From: Thiothrix sp.
GTDB lineage: Bacteria; Pseudomonadota; Gammaproteobacteria; Thiotrichales; Thiotrichaceae
NCBI RefSeq assembly: GCF_028714775.1
Contig: NZ_JAQTLS010000013.1
Span: forward strand, 39,598-103,597
Direction of reading: 5' to 3'
Length of the DNA stretch: 64,000 nt
Of this stretch, positions 61,921-64,000 are shown piece after piece; position 1 is the first letter of the stretch, and each line of letters begins with the position of its first letter. The notes under the pieces were generated by a model. It ran no database searches. It was not told where the DNA came from and saw nothing but the letters and a program-made list of their open reading frames with translations. Position numbers and translations under genes: made by a program.

Positions 61921-63468
61921 ATGTCGATTTCAACCGTGATCAAATCCATTCAAGACATTATGCGCAAGGATGCGGGGGTGGATGGCGATGCCCAGCGTTT
62001 GGGGCAGTTGTCGTGGCTGTTGTTCCTGAAAATTTTTGATGCGCAGGAAGAGGCGTTGGAATTTGAGCAGGGCGATGCTTACCGCGAGCCGATTCCTGAG
62101 GCGTATTTGTGGCAGTTTTGGGCGGCGGATGCGCAAGGCATGACCGGCGATGAATTGCTGGGGTTTGTGAATGATGAGTTGTTTCCTGATCTGAAGAATC
62201 TGGTTGCGCCGATCGCGACTAATCCGCGTGGGTTTGTGGTGAAAGAGGCGTTTAGCGATGCTTTCAACTACATGAAAAACGGTACGTTGTTACGGCAGGT
62301 GATCAATAGGCTCAACGAGGTGGATTTCACCCGTTCCGAAGAGCGGCATTTGTTTGGCGATATTTACGAACAGATTTTGCGCGACTTGCAAAGCGCGGGC
62401 AATGCGGGCGAGTTCTATACGCCGCGTGCGGTGACGCAATTCATGGTGAATCGGGTGAATCCGCGTTTGGGCGAAAAGGTGCTTGATCCGGCGTGTGGCA
62501 CGGGCGGGTTTTTGGCGAATGCGGTCGATCATTTGCGGGCGCAAGTCAAAACGGCTGCCGATCACGTTACCTTGCAGGCGCAGATTTTCGGGGTGGAAAA
62601 GAAGCAGTTACCGCATTTGCTGTGTACCACCAATATGCTGCTGCACGGGATTGAAGTGCCGGTGCAAATCCGCCATGACAATACCCTCAGCCGCCCGCTG
62701 TCGAGTTGGGATGAAGACGATCAGGTCGATGTGGTCATCACCAATCCGCCGTTTGGTGGCACGGAAGAGGATGGTATTGAGAAGAATTTTCCGGCGGAAT
62801 TCCAGACCCGCGAAACCGCTGACCTGTTCCTGCAACTGATTATCGAAGTGCTGAAAGACGGCGGGCGGGCGGCGGTAGTGCTGCCGGATGGCACGTTGTT
62901 TGGCGAAGGCGTGAAAACCAAGATCAAAAAGCTGCTGCTCGACACCTGCAACCTGCACACGATTGTGCGTCTGCCGAATGGCGTGTTTAACCCTTACACC
63001 GGGATAAAAACCAACCTGCTGTTTTTCACCAAAGGGCAGCCGACGCGGGAAGTGTGGTTTTATGAACATCCGTATCCGGCGGGGGTGAAGAATTACAGCA
63101 AAACCAAGCCGATGAAATTTGACGAGTTTCAGACCGAAATCGACTGGTGGGGCGATGCAGCCGACGGCTTCGCGGCGCGGGTGGAAACGCCGCAAGCGTG
63201 GAAAGTCAGTATCGACACCCTGATGGCGCGGAACTACAACCTCGACATCAAAAATCCGCATGTGGTTGAGCAGGAAAGCCATGACCCAGAGGTGTTGCTG
63301 GCGAATTACGCGCAACAACAGGCGCGGATTCAGGCGTTGCGGGATCAGTTGAAGGGAATATTGTCCAAAGCATTTGCAACGAATGCGTTGATGGATTTGA
63401 GTCAGAAGGTCAGCGATAGAAACCAAGATTTGACGGATGAACAGTTAGAGGATTTGTTGCGTGATTAA
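61921..63468 (+). CDS. hsdM: Type I DNA methyltransferase subunit HsdM
   Basis: This 515-residue N6-adenine methyltransferase has an N-terminal helical domain, the SAM motif DPACGTGGFL and the catalytic ITNPPFGG. It modifies host DNA as part of M2S. It appears intact, and its 3' end overlaps hsdS by eight bases. With hsdS truncated, sequence-specific modification is probably lost as well. Confidence 0.95.
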   Translation: MSISTVIKSIQDIMRKDAGVDGDAQRLGQLSWLLFLKIFDAQEEALEFEQGDAYREPIPEAYLWQFWAADAQGMTGDELLGFVNDELFPDLKNLVAPIATNPRGFVVKEAFSDAFNYMKNGTLLRQVINRLNEVDFTRSEERHLFGDIYEQILRDLQSAGNAGEFYTPRAVTQFMVNRVNPRLGEKVLDPACGTGGFLANAVDHLRAQVKTAADHVTLQAQIFGVEKKQLPHLLCTTNMLLHGIEVPVQIRHDNTLSRPLSSWDEDDQVDVVITNPPFGGTEEDGIEKNFPAEFQTRETADLFLQLIIEVLKDGGRAAVVLPDGTLFGEGVKTKIKKLLLDTCNLHTIVRLPNGVFNPYTGIKTNLLFFTKGQPTREVWFYEHPYPAGVKNYSKTKPMKFDEFQTEIDWWGDAADGFAARVETPQAWKVSIDTLMARNYNLDIKNPHVVEQESHDPEVLLANYAQQQARIQALRDQLKGILSKAFATNALMDLSQKVSDRNQDLTDEQLEDLLRD

Positions 63469-63910
63469 TATCCTCCAGCACCTCGACGTATGGACATCCG
63501 CCGTTGAAACTCGCTCCACCGCTGGGCGCGGCAGCAGCAACAAACTCAACCTGTATGGCATCAAAAAACTGCGCGAACTCATCCTCGAACTCGCCGTGCG
63601 CGGGCAGCTTGTGCCGCAAAACCCCGACGACGAACCCGCCAGCGTATTGCTCGAAAAAATCGCCGCCGAAAAAGCCCGCTTAATCAAAGACGGCAAACTT
63701 AAAAAGCAAGAGCCATTGCCGCCGATTACCGACGAGGAAAAGCCGTTTGAATTGCCCGAAGGTTGGGAGTGGGTCAGTTTGTCTCATTTGGGAGTTTTTT
63801 CGGGCGGGAAAACACCCAGTAAGATGAAGGCTGAATATTGGAATGGTGATATACCGTGGGTTACACCAAAAGATAGAGACTGTAAACTGAACTGTGTAAC
63901 TGCTATATAA
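63461..63910 (+). pseudogene. hsdS: Type I specificity subunit HsdS, truncated by an insertion
   Basis: GTG at 63461 starts a frame with the conserved N-terminal helix KKLRELILELAVRGQLVPQN, linker coiled coil and the first target-recognition domain beginning WVSLSHLGVFSGGKTP. After IPWVTPKD the sequence becomes foreign and a stop follows at 63908-63910. A whole HsdS has two recognition domains and about 400-450 residues; only 149 codons remain here. Confidence 0.85.
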
Positions 63911-64000
63911 CAGCGGACCCCCCGCAAGGAGCAGTCACATGGAAACCCTTGATCCCGTCCTGATGGATGAGCTTTTAACCGATTGCAAAACGCCCGCTGA
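63877..64000 (+). mobile_element. Left end of an IS256-like insertion sequence
   Basis: The foreign DNA begins at about 63877 inside hsdS, with GAGACTGTAAACTGAACTGT as the likely terminal repeat. A transposase frame opens at 63939. The right end lies beyond the window, so neither the matching repeat nor the target duplication can be checked. Confidence 0.6.
63939..64000 (+). CDS. IS256-family transposase (first 20 codons)
   Basis: Starts METLDPVLMDELLTDCKTPA, like the N-terminus of IS256-family transposases (MDELL...CKTPEDL). AAGGAG lies nine bases before the ATG. The gene is cut by the window edge, so family assignment is tentative. Confidence 0.6.
   Translation, partial: METLDPVLMDELLTDCKTPA

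Overview
The window looks like a chromosomal segment of a gammaproteobacterium, with gene content that fits a facultatively anaerobic sulfur bacterium of the Thiothrix type. This is inferred from ftsYEX, yejABEF, tesA-ybbA-ybbP, dusA, ubiUVT, a complete nor cluster and the caspase/DUF1566 and TIR/DUF4384 proteins; no 16S rRNA gene is present to confirm it. Coding density is high. Most of the window is GC-rich; visibly more AT-rich patches lie at about 1.9-7.4 kb and 38.2-39.7 kb, which are also where toxin-antitoxin genes, gene fragments and unrecognised proteins cluster.

Layout. 0-1.1 kb: the start of a DUF423 membrane protein and a cytochrome b561 with a large Pro/Gln/Met-rich insert. 1.2-7.4 kb: an accessory island with vapBC at one end, a PIN/Phd pair at the other and two toxin/antitoxin remnants. 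Between them lie a DUF4384 lipoprotein, an 800-residue Wzz-TIR-DUF4384 membrane protein and a secreted caspase-like protease. 7.4-10.2 kb: an NAD-kinase-like gene and an SPFH gene divergent from an NrtR-type Nudix regulator, with three similar 13-bp boxes between. 10.2-27.3 kb: copper export (copA, copZ), rsmD, two M16 peptidases, ftsYEX, the yejABEF peptide importer, fabI and the RNA helicase deaD.

27.4-37.8 kb: nitric-oxide and anaerobic-respiration block. It holds norD, a Crp/Fnr regulator (Dnr type), norQ, a hemerythrin, norF, norE, a TDT/SLAC1 anion channel, norB, norC and then ubiU-ubiV-ubiT for oxygen-independent ubiquinone synthesis. Four TTGAY-N4-RTCAA-like boxes precede norC, norE, the channel and ubiU, each about 32-33 bp from a plausible -10, so one Dnr/Fnr regulon probably joins NO detoxification to anaerobic quinone supply.

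37.8-41.6 kb: small accessory genes, a thioesterase and an old-yellow-enzyme reductase. 41.3-49.2 kb: assimilatory sulfate reduction (cysN, cysD, cysI, an APS-type cysH and a separate cysJ). Two almost identical 55-bp promoter/operator blocks sit before cysH and cysJ. 49.2-49.8 kb: a gap with a pair of perfect Fnr boxes, terminator-like hairpins and tRNA-Asn. 49.8-59.4 kb: dusA, mutM, a chorismatase (possible 4-hydroxybenzoate source), a DOMON-like protein, a NamZ-type muramidase, ybbP-ybbA/tesA and rlmA. 59.4-64 kb: a type I restriction-modification locus that looks inactivated, with hsdR frameshifted, hsdM intact and hsdS cut by the start of an IS256-like element that runs off the window.

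The most interesting candidate for an undescribed system is the 1976-6432 module. The TIR domain takes the position normally held by a tyrosine kinase in Wzz/GumC proteins, and the predicted topology places its DUF4384 domain in the same periplasm as the secreted caspase and the DUF4384 lipoprotein.
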